This document shows positions 11,957-21,800 of a DNA stretch of 64,000 nt, piece by piece. Positions within the stretch are counted from its first letter, which is position 1. Each line of letters opens with the position of its first letter. The stretch comes from Anaeramoeba flamelloides (Eukaryota; Metamonada; Anaeramoebidae), in assembly GCA_027625915.1 (NCBI GenBank), contig JANTQA010000008.1, positions 7,672,501-7,736,500 of the forward strand. Reading direction: 5' to 3'. Under the pieces are notes generated by a model, which did no database searches, had not been told where the DNA came from, and worked only from the letters and a program-made list of their open reading frames with translations. The position numbers and the translations under genes are program-made.

Positions 11957-12027
11957 CTTCCGATCGGGGAATTGAACCCCGGCCACCCGAGTGACAGTCT
12001 GGCATTCTACCTCTATACATTTTTTTT
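11957..12027 (-). tRNA. tRNA-Asp(GUC)-like sequence, probable pseudogene
   Basis: Read on the minus strand, this shows TATAGAGGTAGAATGCC as a D-arm/A-box. The anticodon loop CTGTCAC (11991-11997) carries GTC for aspartate, with one mismatch in its stem. The T-arm CGGGGTTCAATTCCCCG is perfect and includes the B-box. The 3' acceptor strand ATCGGAA plus G is followed by a run of T, as for an RNA polymerase III terminator. The expected pairing 5' strand TTCCGAT is absent and an A-run sits there instead. That argues for a damaged gene or a tRNA-derived element head. Confidence 0.6.
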
Positions 12028-12207
12028 CATTTTCCCCGTTTTTTTCTCTTTTAGAAAAAAAAAAAAAAAAAAAAAAATTATTTAAATGCCTACGTGGATT
12101 AGTCAACCCCAACAAACCAGATCCACAAATACCTACCATGTTAGGATGCCTTACAATGAAAGAATTGGGCAACGAAACATCACCTTACGAAAATTGTGGA
12201 ACAATTA

Positions 12208-12404
12208 CAGTCAATTTCACTTTTAAGGCACAAACTTTCAACGAAATTTAAGGTACAATAAAAATCTCAAATTAAGGCACAAAATTTGAAATGAAATTTT
12301 TTACAATTTATTTTTACTAGAATACGAATTTTGTACCTTAATTTGAGATTTTTTTGTACATTAAATTTCGTTGAAGGTTTGTGCCTTAAAAGTGAAACTG
12401 ACTG
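12208..12404. repeat. Family M MITE, full copy
   Basis: A 197-bp copy with TA at both flanks (12206-12207 and 12405-12406). It begins CAGTCAATTTCACTTTTAAGG and ends AGTGAAACTGACTG. It sits directly upstream of the decayed basic ORF. Confidence 0.9.
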
Positions 12405-13920
12405 TATCCACAAAAGGGATCCGCGGATTCCATGGGTTATTCTAGACGAAGAAATTGGCAGTTTTACAATCAAAATAAGGGAACAAATGTTCCCTTTTCA
12501 CCAACCTTCCCACAAAAAGGATCCGTGGGACCAAATTTCTTCAGGGAGCCAGACAATTGGCAAATTCGGTCTCAAAATCACTAGTGTGAATATGAATGTT
12601 GTAAAAAATAGAGTTTTTTTGATTTTCTCAAAAAATTGTGAGTTTCACACTGTTACCAAAGTTTAGGAAATAGAGATTTAGAAATGAGATTATATAAAGA
12701 AGCAAAAAAGTATTTTAGACCAAAAACCACCTCGAAATTACAGATGTTTTGTTTCCAAAAAAAATTTTGTTTTCAAAACAAAACATCTGTAATTTCGAGG
12801 CGGTTTTTGATTTAGAATCATTATTAACTTAAAATTTTAACCCGATATAGATATATCCATAATCAAAACTTTGGTAACGGTGTGAAAATCACAATTTTTT
12901 GAGAAAATCAAAAAAACTCTATTTTTTACAACATTCATATTCACACTTGTGATGACAGAAGAAAGATATTTTGGGAAAAATTTCACACGAATGGGATCCG
13001 TGAAACCAACCCATTATACAAGAGCCTATAATGGACAATTCCATTATCAGAACAACGGAAAGAGGAAATTCGGGAAAAAATTTTCAAGATGGAGATCTGT
13101 AGATGCAGACTCTTACAATAGACCACACAAATAGTATAGTTAAAGAAACCACATAAATACCAGAAGCAGACACCAAGTCAAAGAATGGACTTACCCAGGT
13201 ACTTACTATAGTACAAATAAATGGAGAAATAGTTATCAAGCAACTGGGAATTATAACCCCAGATATAGAAGACAAAGATACCACGCAGAACCTCTCTAAT
13301 AAAAAGAAAAACCAAAACAAGGAAAGTATTTTAGAAATTATTAGAGTATTCAAAAAAAGACATTTCGGTCTCAAGCACTTATTCAGAGAAAAATCACCCC
13401 CACAAGAGGAAGAAGAATAATTCAATAAGAATAACAACAACCCCTTGAGAGAGAATGAAGCTATAACAGAAACACCCCTCAAAAAAAAAGAAAATAAAAA
13501 AAGCCATTCAATACATCTAATTCAAAATATCAGCGAGAAATACAAACAAAGCGATGATTCAAATGAAACCATCCACAAAAAAAAATTGAATTTATCAAGG
13601 AATTCTCAAAATTTATTGAACAGAATAAACTCTTTCTCAACAACATTGAAAAGGAAAAATTACAAGAAACTCGAGGATTTTTTTGTAATTATTGGTGGCA
13701 AAATTAAATTTTCACTGGCTAAAAAAATCAAAGACACTTGTAAAAAAAGTCAAACTAGAAAGAAAAAAATCAAATATCAACTAAAAATATTGATAAAAAC
13801 AAACAAAAAAAGAAAACAAAAAGAAAGAAAAAAAAATCAAAAAACCAAAATAAAAATCAAAAAAAAAAAAAAAAGAAGAAAAAAACTATAAGAAAATTCA
13901 AAAAGAAATGAAAATCGAAA
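12405..13920 (+). pseudogene. Fossil of a basic Arg/Trp/Asn/Gly-rich ORF, probably mobile-element derived
   Basis: The region keeps coding-like composition, with higher GC than its surroundings. Short peptides recur: a module beginning GSV or GSA and containing Trp/Tyr, Gln-Asn and Arg residues appears at about 12418, 12510 and 12987. It is followed by a lysine- and glutamate-rich region. It is broken in several places and split by the foldback at 12583-12952. Basic, aromatic and Gln/Asn-rich stretches are typical of nucleic-acid-binding proteins of retroelements, but the family cannot be named from this piece. Confidence 0.45.
12583..12952. repeat. Nested-hairpin foldback element inserted in the basic ORF
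   Basis: Outer arms run from about 12583-12663 and 12868-12952, starting ATCAC(T/A)AGTGTGAA on each end and nearly identical. Inner arms at 12719-12760 and 12772-12810 share AAACATCTGTAATTTCGAGG. The element is thus a hairpin inside a hairpin of about 370 bp with no ORF. No clear target duplication is visible. Confidence 0.85.
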
Positions 13921-14480
13921 TTCAAATGGAAAATGAAAATGAAAATGAAAATAATACAGCCAGTTTCACTTTAAAGGCACAAACTTTCAACGAAATTTAA
14001 GGCACAATAAAAAATCTTAAATTAAGGCACAAAATTCAGATTCAAGCAAAATAAATTGTTAAAAAAATAATTACAAATTTTTTGCATTAATTTGAGATTT
14101 TATTGTGCCTTAAATTTCGTTGAAAGTTTGTTCCTTAAAAGTGAAACTGACTGTAATGAAAAAGAAAAAGAAAAAGAAAATCAAAATCAAAATGAAAATG
14201 AAGTTGAAAATGAAAATGAAAATAAAAATAAAAAAGGAAAAAGTAAGAAAAGGGAAAATGAAAATGAAAATGAAAATGAAAATGATAAAGAAAAAGAAAA
14301 AGAAAAAGAAAAAGAAAAAGAAAACCAAAATCAAAATGTAAAAGAAAGAAAAGAGAAAATGGAAATAAAAATCAAAACGAAAAAGAAAAAAAAAAGAAAA
14401 AACAAAATAATTACGAAGGGGGCACGTATATTCCACAAAACAATCACAATCGAATTTTACCAAAACATGTAAATCCAAAA
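13780..14480. repeat. Low-complexity A-rich array of GAAAAA and GAAAAT units
   Basis: Hexamer-like units encode Lys/Glu/Asn-rich frames on the plus strand and Phe/Ile-rich frames on the minus strand. The open frames here reflect composition only. A family M MITE (13957-14153) splits the array at a TA. Confidence 0.85.
13957..14153. repeat. Family M MITE inserted in the GAAAAT array
   Basis: A 197-bp copy with TA at both flanks (13955-13956 and 14154-14155), and the low-complexity array continues on both sides. Its left end reads CAGCCAGTTTCAC, like the copy at 10766. Confidence 0.92.
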
Positions 14481-14492
14481 AAAAATCTATTA

Positions 14493-14690
14493 CAGTCAGT
14501 TTCACTTTTAAGGCACAAACTTATAACGAAATTTAAGGCACAATAAAAATCTCAAATTAAGGCACAAAATTCAAATTCTAGTAAAAATAAATTGTAAAAA
14601 TATAAAATTATGAATTTTGTGCCTTAATTTGAGATTTTTTTGTGCCTCAAATTTCGTTGAAAGTTTGTGCCTTAAAAGTGAAACTGACTG
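14493..14690. repeat. Family M MITE, full copy
   Basis: A 198-bp copy with TA on both flanks and ends CAGTCAGTTTCAC and GTGAAACTGACTG. Its arms pair almost perfectly. Confidence 0.92.
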
Positions 14691-14820
14691 TAAGACTGGA
14701 TAAAAAAGGGAAAAATTACATGTTTACACATAAAAGACAGAAACAAACAATAATGTTTAAATAAAGCAACAAAAGACTCGTTGTGGTGCCACATACATAA
14801 AGATAAACACCCCCAAAGAG

Positions 14821-15033
14821 TTACATTCAGTTTCACTTTTACAGTCAATTTCACTTTTAAGGCACAAACTTTCAACGAAATTTAAGGCACAAAAAAATCT
14901 CAAATTAAGGTACAAAATTCGGATTCTAGTAAAAATAAATTGTAAAAAAAATCCAAATTTTGTGCCTTAATTTGAGATTTTTTTGTGCCTTAAATTTCGT
15001 TGAAAGTTTGAGCCTTAAAAGTGAAACTGACTG
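14821..15033. repeat. Family M MITE with an extra terminal fragment
   Basis: A full copy spans 14842-15033. Immediately to its left, 14821-14841 repeats the terminal stretch ATTCAGTTTCACTTTTA, so a second copy's end is fused to this one. This points to nested insertion or end-to-end rearrangement. Confidence 0.85.
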
Positions 15034-15089
15034 TATTCAATTTTTTAAAAAATGATGGATTGTCAAAGATTTTAAAATTAAAGGAATTA

Positions 15090-15288
15090 CATTCAGTTTC
15101 ACTTTTAAGGCACAAACTTTCAACGAAATTTAAGGCACAAAAAAATCTCAAATTAAAGCACATTTTTTGGAAATTGTTTTTTTTTACAATTTATTTTACT
15201 AGAATTTGAATTTTTTGCCTTAATTTGAGATTTTTTTTTGTGCCTTAAATTTCGTAGAAAGTTTGTGTCTTAAAAGTGAAACTGACTG
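15090..15288. repeat. Family M MITE, full copy
   Basis: A 199-bp copy only 56 bp from the previous one. Its left end reads CATTCAGTTTCAC after TA, matching the solitary terminal fragment at 14821, and its right end is followed by TA. Confidence 0.9.
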
Positions 15289-15499
15289 TATGAGTCATTT
15301 GATTCGAGGAACCACCAATCAAAAAAATACCAAGAAAGGGTTTTCTCAAGTGCACTCTTGACTCTAAAAAAGAATTCCAAAATCACACCATCGAAAGGGA
15401 AATTTGAACCCTACAAAAGAAGAAAGGCTTATATCAATAATACACAAGAGTAAATATAAAACTGGAATCAAAATTTTTTTAATTGCTCAACATATTCAA

Positions 15500-15665
15500 A
15501 ATTTTCTTAAATTTCGATTTTTGGTGTTTAGAAGTCTCTAGGACGTCTAGTTTTCGAGATATTGTCCAAAATCGATTTTTATATAAAAATTTTTTAATAG
15601 TGATTTTTCATAACTATTTTGGACAATAACTCGAAAAATATAAGACCCCCAAAAAAATGAAAAAT
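15500..15665. repeat. Short inverted repeat
   Basis: TTTTCGAGATATTGTCCAAAA on the left is mirrored by TTTTGGACAATAACTCGAAAA about 60 bp later, forming an imperfect hairpin. Confidence 0.6.
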
Positions 15666-15993
15666 TGAGATTGTTTTTATATTTTTTAAATAGTGACTTC
15701 CATAGTTTAAAATGAATTTTAAATTTTTTTTTTGAAAAAAAAAAAATTTTTTTTTTTTTAATTGAAGGAATTAGTATATATAAATATTTTAAAATCTTCT
15801 ACTCCTCATACAGAAAAAAACTACTTAGTTACCAGCATTTATCCGAATTTTGGTACCTTAAGAGGATTTGAATTTTTGAAAAAAAAATTTTGAAAAGATT
15901 TAAAGGTAAATTCAGGTAGCAAACATGTATACTTTAATTGATCAAATTATAAAAAAAAAATAAAAAAAAAATAAAAAAAACCATTAATTTAAT

Positions 15994-16075
15994 TGATCTA
16001 ATCGGGAATCGAACTCCAGCTACACACTTTTCAAATTTTGAGATCTCGGTGCTCTTCCGCTGAGCTAATGAGTAA
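15994..16075 (-). tRNA. Degenerate tRNA-like sequence
   Basis: The minus strand shows TAGCTCAGCGGAAGAGC, a good D-arm/A-box, and GGAGTTCGATTCC, a good T-loop/B-box, at roughly tRNA spacing. The anticodon stem cannot be folded convincingly and the acceptor strands pair poorly, so no identity is assigned. It could be a tRNA pseudogene, an intron-containing tRNA that I fail to fold, or a tRNA-derived SINE head. Confidence 0.35.
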
Positions 16076-17392
16076 TTATTGGATATTTTAAAATTATAAA
16101 AAATAAGAAGATAATAAAATTGAATTTTTAATTGAGTAATTTTTCAAATATATTTTTTTTTTGAAAAAAAACTCTTAGTTTTTTACGATTAAAAAACAAT
16201 TTTTTTTTTTCATTGTAAAAAATTAAAAAATTTAAAATTGAATTGAAAAAAAGTTATATAAAAACATTTTTTTTTTGAAAAAAATCATTTTAATAGGAAA
16301 CTCTAGTAAAAATTTGTTTTTAATTTTTTAGCATTTTTTTAATATTTTTCTAGTGATTACACTATCAAAAATTTGAAAAAATGAATATTTAGATAAAATA
16401 AGATGATGTATAATAATTTTTTTTTCAAAATATTACAATTGTGAATTTTTTTATGATAAATTAGTAAAAAATGAAAATTTACTAGAGTTTTCCTATTAAA
16501 AAAAAAATTTTTTTTTAAACATTGTATTTTCAGTTAAAATAAAAATAAAAATCATTTTTTTGAGATGTTTAGAAAAACTTTTTTTTTTTCAAAGTTTCCA
16601 ATTTTTAGTACTTTTAAAAATATTTTGAAAAAAATTTTATATATACATTTTTTAAAATTTTCAATTTTGAAAAAAGTCAAAAACACCCATTTTAAATACT
16701 AAATATTTTCGAAACCTCTAAACCTCATAAAGTTTAAATTTAAAAACTTCACAAAAATAATCAAAAATAAAAAATTTTTGAAAAAAATTTTTTGTCTATG
16801 TCAAATAGATTTTTATATTTCATTTTATCAACTAATATTCACAGTAACTTATGTATTTTTATAATTAACTTTGATAAAAGTGAAAAAAAAATAAAAAAAT
16901 TTTTTTTTTTTTAATCTAAAAAAAAAAATTCAAAATTAAAAATTTTATAACTATTGTAGTTTAAAATATATAATAAATATAATATTTGAGTAAATCAAAA
17001 ATGGGAAAATCAAAAAGAGTAGTAAAAAAAATTTCAAAAAAAAAATATTATTTTTAACCTTAATTTTTTCAAATTTTTTCACTAAAATCATATTTTTGAT
17101 CAAAAAATACCCTAGTAAGATGATCTTCAAAACACCAAAAAAAATTATTTTTGTGTTAAAATGTACCTTTTTTAAAAATGAAAAATTCACAATTTCAAAA
17201 AAAAATTTTTTTTGATAAAAAATCGAAAATTGAGAATAACTTCTAAACTAGAGGAGATAAAGAGCTCTAAACTTGAAAAATCAATTTTTCAGATGATTTT
17301 GATTTTGGACGATGAGTAATTCGTCCAGAGATCCAATATTTATAAATTCAATTTTTTTCAATTTATACTTCACAACAAGGAAAATTTAAATA

Positions 17393-18000
17393 CCTAAAAT
17401 TAAAGTTAGCCAAAAATATACATTGGATTTAAGTTATACTTCTTTTATAAATTATTTTTTCAAAGTTATCATAATTTTATGTAATAAAAAAAGGATAGCT
17501 TTTAAACTCTTGAAAATCTGAATACCACCCTTTTCAAAAATACCGACTTTTGAAAAAAACACCTATTTTCAGGGCATTTTTTTATTGGAAAAAGTTGAAA
17601 TGAATTAAATTTTGATTGAACATTAAGATTGAAAAAAGAATATATGTTGTAACAATTTGCAGAAAACAACCAGGAATGTATATAAAAACTCAAACAGGGA
17701 AAAAAATAAAATGATAAAAAATATTCCAAAAACAGATAAAAAATCAGATTTTCAATTTAATTGAGCAATATCTTTTGATTGAAATATTTTGTACTATTTT
17801 CAAATTGAAAAATATGTTTCCTTTTATACTATTAAAAAAATACTTGAAAATTATCTATCTACTAAGTCAATTAAAAAATTCAAAAAATTTTACAATTAAA
17901 AATGAAAAAAATATTACTGAAAAATTTCATTTTTTTTTCAATTCCTATTAATATCTATTAAAGTTGTAAACCTCATTGAAATTGTTATGTATAATAATGT
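17393..18000. repeat. Dispersed repeat B, copy 2
   Basis: Direct counterpart of 9120-9735, with indels in homopolymers. Confidence 0.7.
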
Positions 18001-18106
18001 TTATTATATGAGTGTATTGGAAAAATACAAAATTTAGAGATTTTTTTTTGAAAAAATTTTCCTTGTAGTGTTGTTTATAGTACTAAAAATTTACCTTTAG
18101 AAAACC

Positions 18107-18430
18107 CAAAAGTAACTATTTTTTTAATTTTTATTCAAAAGATTAACTTAATAATCATCAATCCAAAAATCCTGAATAATTAGTTTTTTACCTTTATATA
18201 AAGCTAATTGTAACACCAATGTATTTCCAATATTTCAGTTATGATTGGCAAAAATCTATTCGTGAATTATTTAATGTTTTAAAAAAATGAATTTTTTGTA
18301 ATAATCTACATTTCACCATAAATTTAAGAATAGATCTTTTGCAACTTTGGAGAATTCAGATTGATAATTCAACCTTTCAATTTGTATCAAACTTTATATT
18401 TTTTTCTGAAATTGTTGGATAATTATGGCG
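18107..18430. repeat. Dispersed repeat A, copy 2
   Basis: Direct counterpart of 5647-5985. The internal hairpin is less well preserved here than in copy 1. Confidence 0.62.
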
Positions 18431-18903
18431 AAAAATATTTTTTGAAATGGATTAAAAAAAAAATTTTTTTATTAATATCACCAACAAATTAAAAATTAAT
18501 CTACATGTGATTTATGATTGGATTCAAAAAACCAACAATATAAAGGAAGAATAGTTTTAGAAAAATAGACCCAAAAAACTACACTCAATTTCTAATTTAA
18601 ATTGTTTCGAAAATACAATTTTGGAAACAATTGTTTTAGTTTTGAAATGTCTGATCTTTTGCAACTTTTTTAGATCTCAAAAAAAAATTTGTTTGATTCT
18701 CTAAAAAGAGTTTTTCCGATATCAAGAATGTTAATAAAATTCATGCTCTATTAAAAAAGGAATATTACAAAATAACCACAAATTAGATTAAATAGAATGA
18801 AATCGAATGTGTACTGTAATAAAACAATTTTCTTTCAAATTGAAGAAATTCAACCCTTTGGAAATCTAAAAAAAAACAATTTCTTTTGGATAGTGATATA
18901 ATC

Positions 18904-19041
18904 TGTAGACATTTGTAGACTTTCGACATTAGTCTACAAATATATGTAAATAAATTAAAAAAAATAAAGTCTACAAAATTGTCGGCATATTTCAGTCGAC
19001 AAAGTATGAAAATGATTTTTTTTTGGCCCAAAGTTCGATTC
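18904..19041 (+). repeat. MULE left terminal inverted repeat
   Basis: It pairs with 21667-21800. Landmarks in both are TTTCGACATTAGTCTACAAA and AAAATTGTCGGCATA. The differences are few and mostly in A/T runs. Confidence 0.9.
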
Positions 19042-19066
19042 TTTCATGAATTATTTTTTTGTCTTA

Positions 19067-19263
19067 CAGTCAGTTTCACTTTTAAGGCACAAACTTTCAA
19101 CGAAATTTAAGGCACAAAAAAAATCTCAAATTAAGGCACAAAATTCAAATTCTAGTAAAATAATTTGTGAAAATTAAAATTCCAAAAAATTGTGCTTTAA
19201 TTTGATATTTTTTTGTGCCTTAAATTTCGTTGAAAGTTTGTGCCTTAAAAGTGAAACTGACTG
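19067..19263. repeat. Family M MITE nested in the MULE
   Basis: A 197-bp copy with TA on both flanks, lying between the MULE left end and its ORF. Confidence 0.92.
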
Positions 19264-19457
19264 TAAGTCAAATTAATTTAAGGTTTTTTAGTTTTTTTTT
19301 CAATAGTAAAAAGTTTATAAAATTTAAATTTTTTTTTTGTAATAAGTATTTAAATGTTAAATAATTCTAATCTAGTTATATATAATAAAATTCTCAAAAT
19401 TAACTAGTTTAGTAAATAATTTTTTTAATTATTTTTTTTACTTTAACTTCTTCAAAA

Positions 19458-21292
19458 ATGACATCTCCTGCAGAAAATTTTAACAAAAAAATTACTCAAT
19501 CAAAAACGGAAAAACAAAATAAAAGAAAGAAATTGATAGAGAAATATACAGTCAGTTTCACTTTTAAGGCACAAACTTTCAACGAAATTTAAGGCACAAA
19601 AAAATCTCAAATTAAGGCACAAAATTTGCAATTTTTTTTTTTACAATTTATTTTTACTAGAATTTGAATTTTGTGCCTTAATTTGAGATTTTTTTAGTGC
19701 CTTAAATTTCGTTGAAAGTTTGTGCCTTAAAAGTGAAACTGACTGTAAAAAGAACCCAAAAGAGTTTCCCAAAAAACTATTATTTAGAGGATTTAATTAT
19801 TATTTATCCAAAATTCACCCAACATCTGGAAATTATTATTATAGGTGTATAAACAGAAAAGAGAAATGTAAGGCAAGATTTACATTCGACCCAAAAAACA
19901 TTTAAAATCACTATTACTCAAAAAGCACATATAAATTTAGGAAAAAATTGTAAACCCCTGGAAAATATCAAAAAAACCACCTTTGCTCCTGATTTTGATA
20001 ATATTATATCTGAAATGGTTAATGAGAAAAAAACAACAAAAGAAATTTTTACAAATTTAATAAAGCACTCTGAAAAAAACAATACGACTCTTGCCCCTTT
20101 TTTTGACACAAAATCAAATTAAAAATAAAATCAAATATCAAATCCAATCTGAAAGACCAACAAACACCTTAGAAAAAATAACTTTTGGTAAAGAATTAAC
20201 TCATGAAGGATTTGAATTTTTACAAATTTATCAAGAAGTTCCATTTAAAATGATTTCTTGGAGTTCTTTTGAAATGATCAATGTTATGAGATCATCTTCT
20301 CATTTATTCGTAGATGGAACTTTCCTCTCTGCTCCAAATACTTTTTCTCAATTAATAATTTTATCAGTTTATGACATACAAACAAATTGTTTTGTTGTTA
20401 CAAACTATAGTTTAATTGACTCAAAATTTGAAAATAATTATGATAATCTTTTCTTTCAACTCTTTCAAAAAATTCCAAATTTTTGCCCGCAATTTATTAC
20501 TTGTGATTTCGAAAAAGCATTAACAAATAGTTTACAGAAAAAATTCCCGAAATCAAAAATTATACATTGTTATTTTCATTTCACTCAATGCCTTGTTAGA
20601 AGAATTCGAACAACTGGAAATAAAAATAATAAAGAATTATTTCAAATTTTTGAGAAATTAAAAAAATTTGTTGATTTGAATCCACAATTATTATTTAAGA
20701 AATGGAAAAAAATATATTTGAATTATGATGATTCAAAAATTCAAAATTTTCTAAATTATTTTTATAAAATTTTTTTTCAAACAACATCCTCCTGTTACTT
20801 GGAATGTTTCTTCTTTTTTGTAAGAATATTATGAAAACAAATGCATTTTTGGAAGGAAATAATGCTTTATTAAATAAAATATTTAATCACAAAAAACCAA
20901 CTTTGGAAAATTTTATTATACAAATTAGAAAACTCGAAAATGAATCCATGTTAATACTTAGAGATCAAAGAAAGAGAAAATCGAATCAAAATCAAAAATT
21001 TAACTATAATAAAAATTTTAAATTTAAAATTAAAGAGGATAAATTAAAATGGAAAAAATTTCAGAAAAAAATTGAAAAGTTTATAATAACCAAACAGAAG
21101 AAACAAACACCAATATCTATTAAAAGCAAAGGTTATAATTATAATTTACAAAATAAATGGAAACAAAGTCAAAAAAAACCAAATAAAAATAAAAATAAAA
21201 ATAAAAATAAAAATAAAAAAACAACAAATAAAATGTTCAAATTGTGGTAAATATGGACATAATAAAAGAACATGTTCAAAAAAAATAATCGA
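19458..21292 (+). pseudogene. MULE transposase with FLYWCH finger and CCHC knuckle
   Basis: ATG at 19458 opens a basic N-terminus that is interrupted after 19548 by a MITE. After it, a FLYWCH-type finger reads FRGFNYYLSKIH...YYYRCINRK..CKARF. The transposase core has FVDGTF (about 20310), TCDFEKAL (about 20500) and HCYFHFTQ (about 20565), the usual D, D and C/H landmarks of MULE enzymes. LEGNNALLNKIFNH follows near 20855. A final knuckle CSNCGKYGHNKRTC (about 21234-21275) is C-x2-C-x4-H-x4-C. Frames change near 19900, 20090, 20790 and 21230. The enzyme would cut and paste elements with matching ends. Confidence 0.85.
19549..19745. repeat. Family M MITE splitting the MULE ORF
   Basis: A 197-bp copy with TA at 19547-19548 and 19746-19747. 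The flanking DNA reads as one continuous frame if a single TA is kept, so the insertion site and duplication are precise. Confidence 0.93.
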
Positions 21293-21666
21293 ATGTTATA
21301 TTTTTATCCCATTTTAACAATTTTTTGTTTAACAAATAATTACACAAATCTTAATTCTAAGCTCTTTTTTTACTTTTTCTTTCAACTTTTTTATTGTCCT
21401 TTTACTCCTTATTTTACTCAATATACACTCTTGCTCTCAAAATAAAATTTCCACAAAACATAAATTTTAATAATTGGTTAGATTGCTTTTTTTAAAATTA
21501 GATTTTTTTTAGTAAAATTACAAATAAAACGATAAAGTTATTTAAATTACTTTATACGTATTTTTTTCAAAAAAAAAAAATAGTTTGACATTTAACAATA
21601 AATTACTCCTTTATTAAAAAAATAATTGAAATCCTTCCTCAATAAAAAAAAAACTCTTGAATTGTG

Positions 21667-21800
21667 AATAGAACTTTGGACAAAAAAATCATCTTTATAC
21701 TTTGTCGACTGAACTATGCCGACAATTTTGTAGACTTTATTTTTTTTTAATTATTTTTATATATTTGTAGACTAATGTCGAAAGTCTACAAATGTCTACA
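21667..21800 (-). repeat. MULE right terminal inverted repeat
   Basis: Mirror image of 18904-19041, ending GTCTACAAATGTCTACA. Confidence 0.9.

Larger units (their letters stand above)
15289..18903. other. Non-coding AT-rich stretch with repeats and a tRNA-like sequence
   Basis: It contains an inverted repeat at about 15500-15665, a degenerate tRNA-like sequence at 15994-16075, and copies of dispersed repeats B (17393-18000) and A (18107-18430). The open frames at 16951-17190 and 17502-17729 are Phe/Lys-rich and not convincing as genes. Confidence 0.55.
18904..21800 (+). mobile_element. Mutator-like DNA transposon (MULE) with long terminal inverted repeats
   Basis: Near-identical inverted ends of about 135 bp, beginning TGTAGACATTTGTAGAC, bound a region that encodes a FLYWCH finger, a MULE transposase domain and a CCHC knuckle. 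Two family M MITEs are nested within it, at 19067-19263 between the left end and the ORF, and at 19549-19745 inside the ORF. The transposase is frameshifted, so this copy is inactive by itself. The well-preserved ends suggest it is not very old. I could not see a convincing 8-11 bp target duplication outside the ends. Confidence 0.88.

Noticed and set aside
13445-14505. Lys/Glu/Asn-rich and Phe-rich frames as separate genes
   Set aside because: Most of this is a GAAAAA/GAAAAT array split by a MITE; the frames reflect base composition.
10766-15288. Regularly repeated units resembling a CRISPR array
   Set aside because: The units are about 197 bp palindromes with TA flanks and irregular spacing in a eukaryotic setting, which fits MITEs and not CRISPR.
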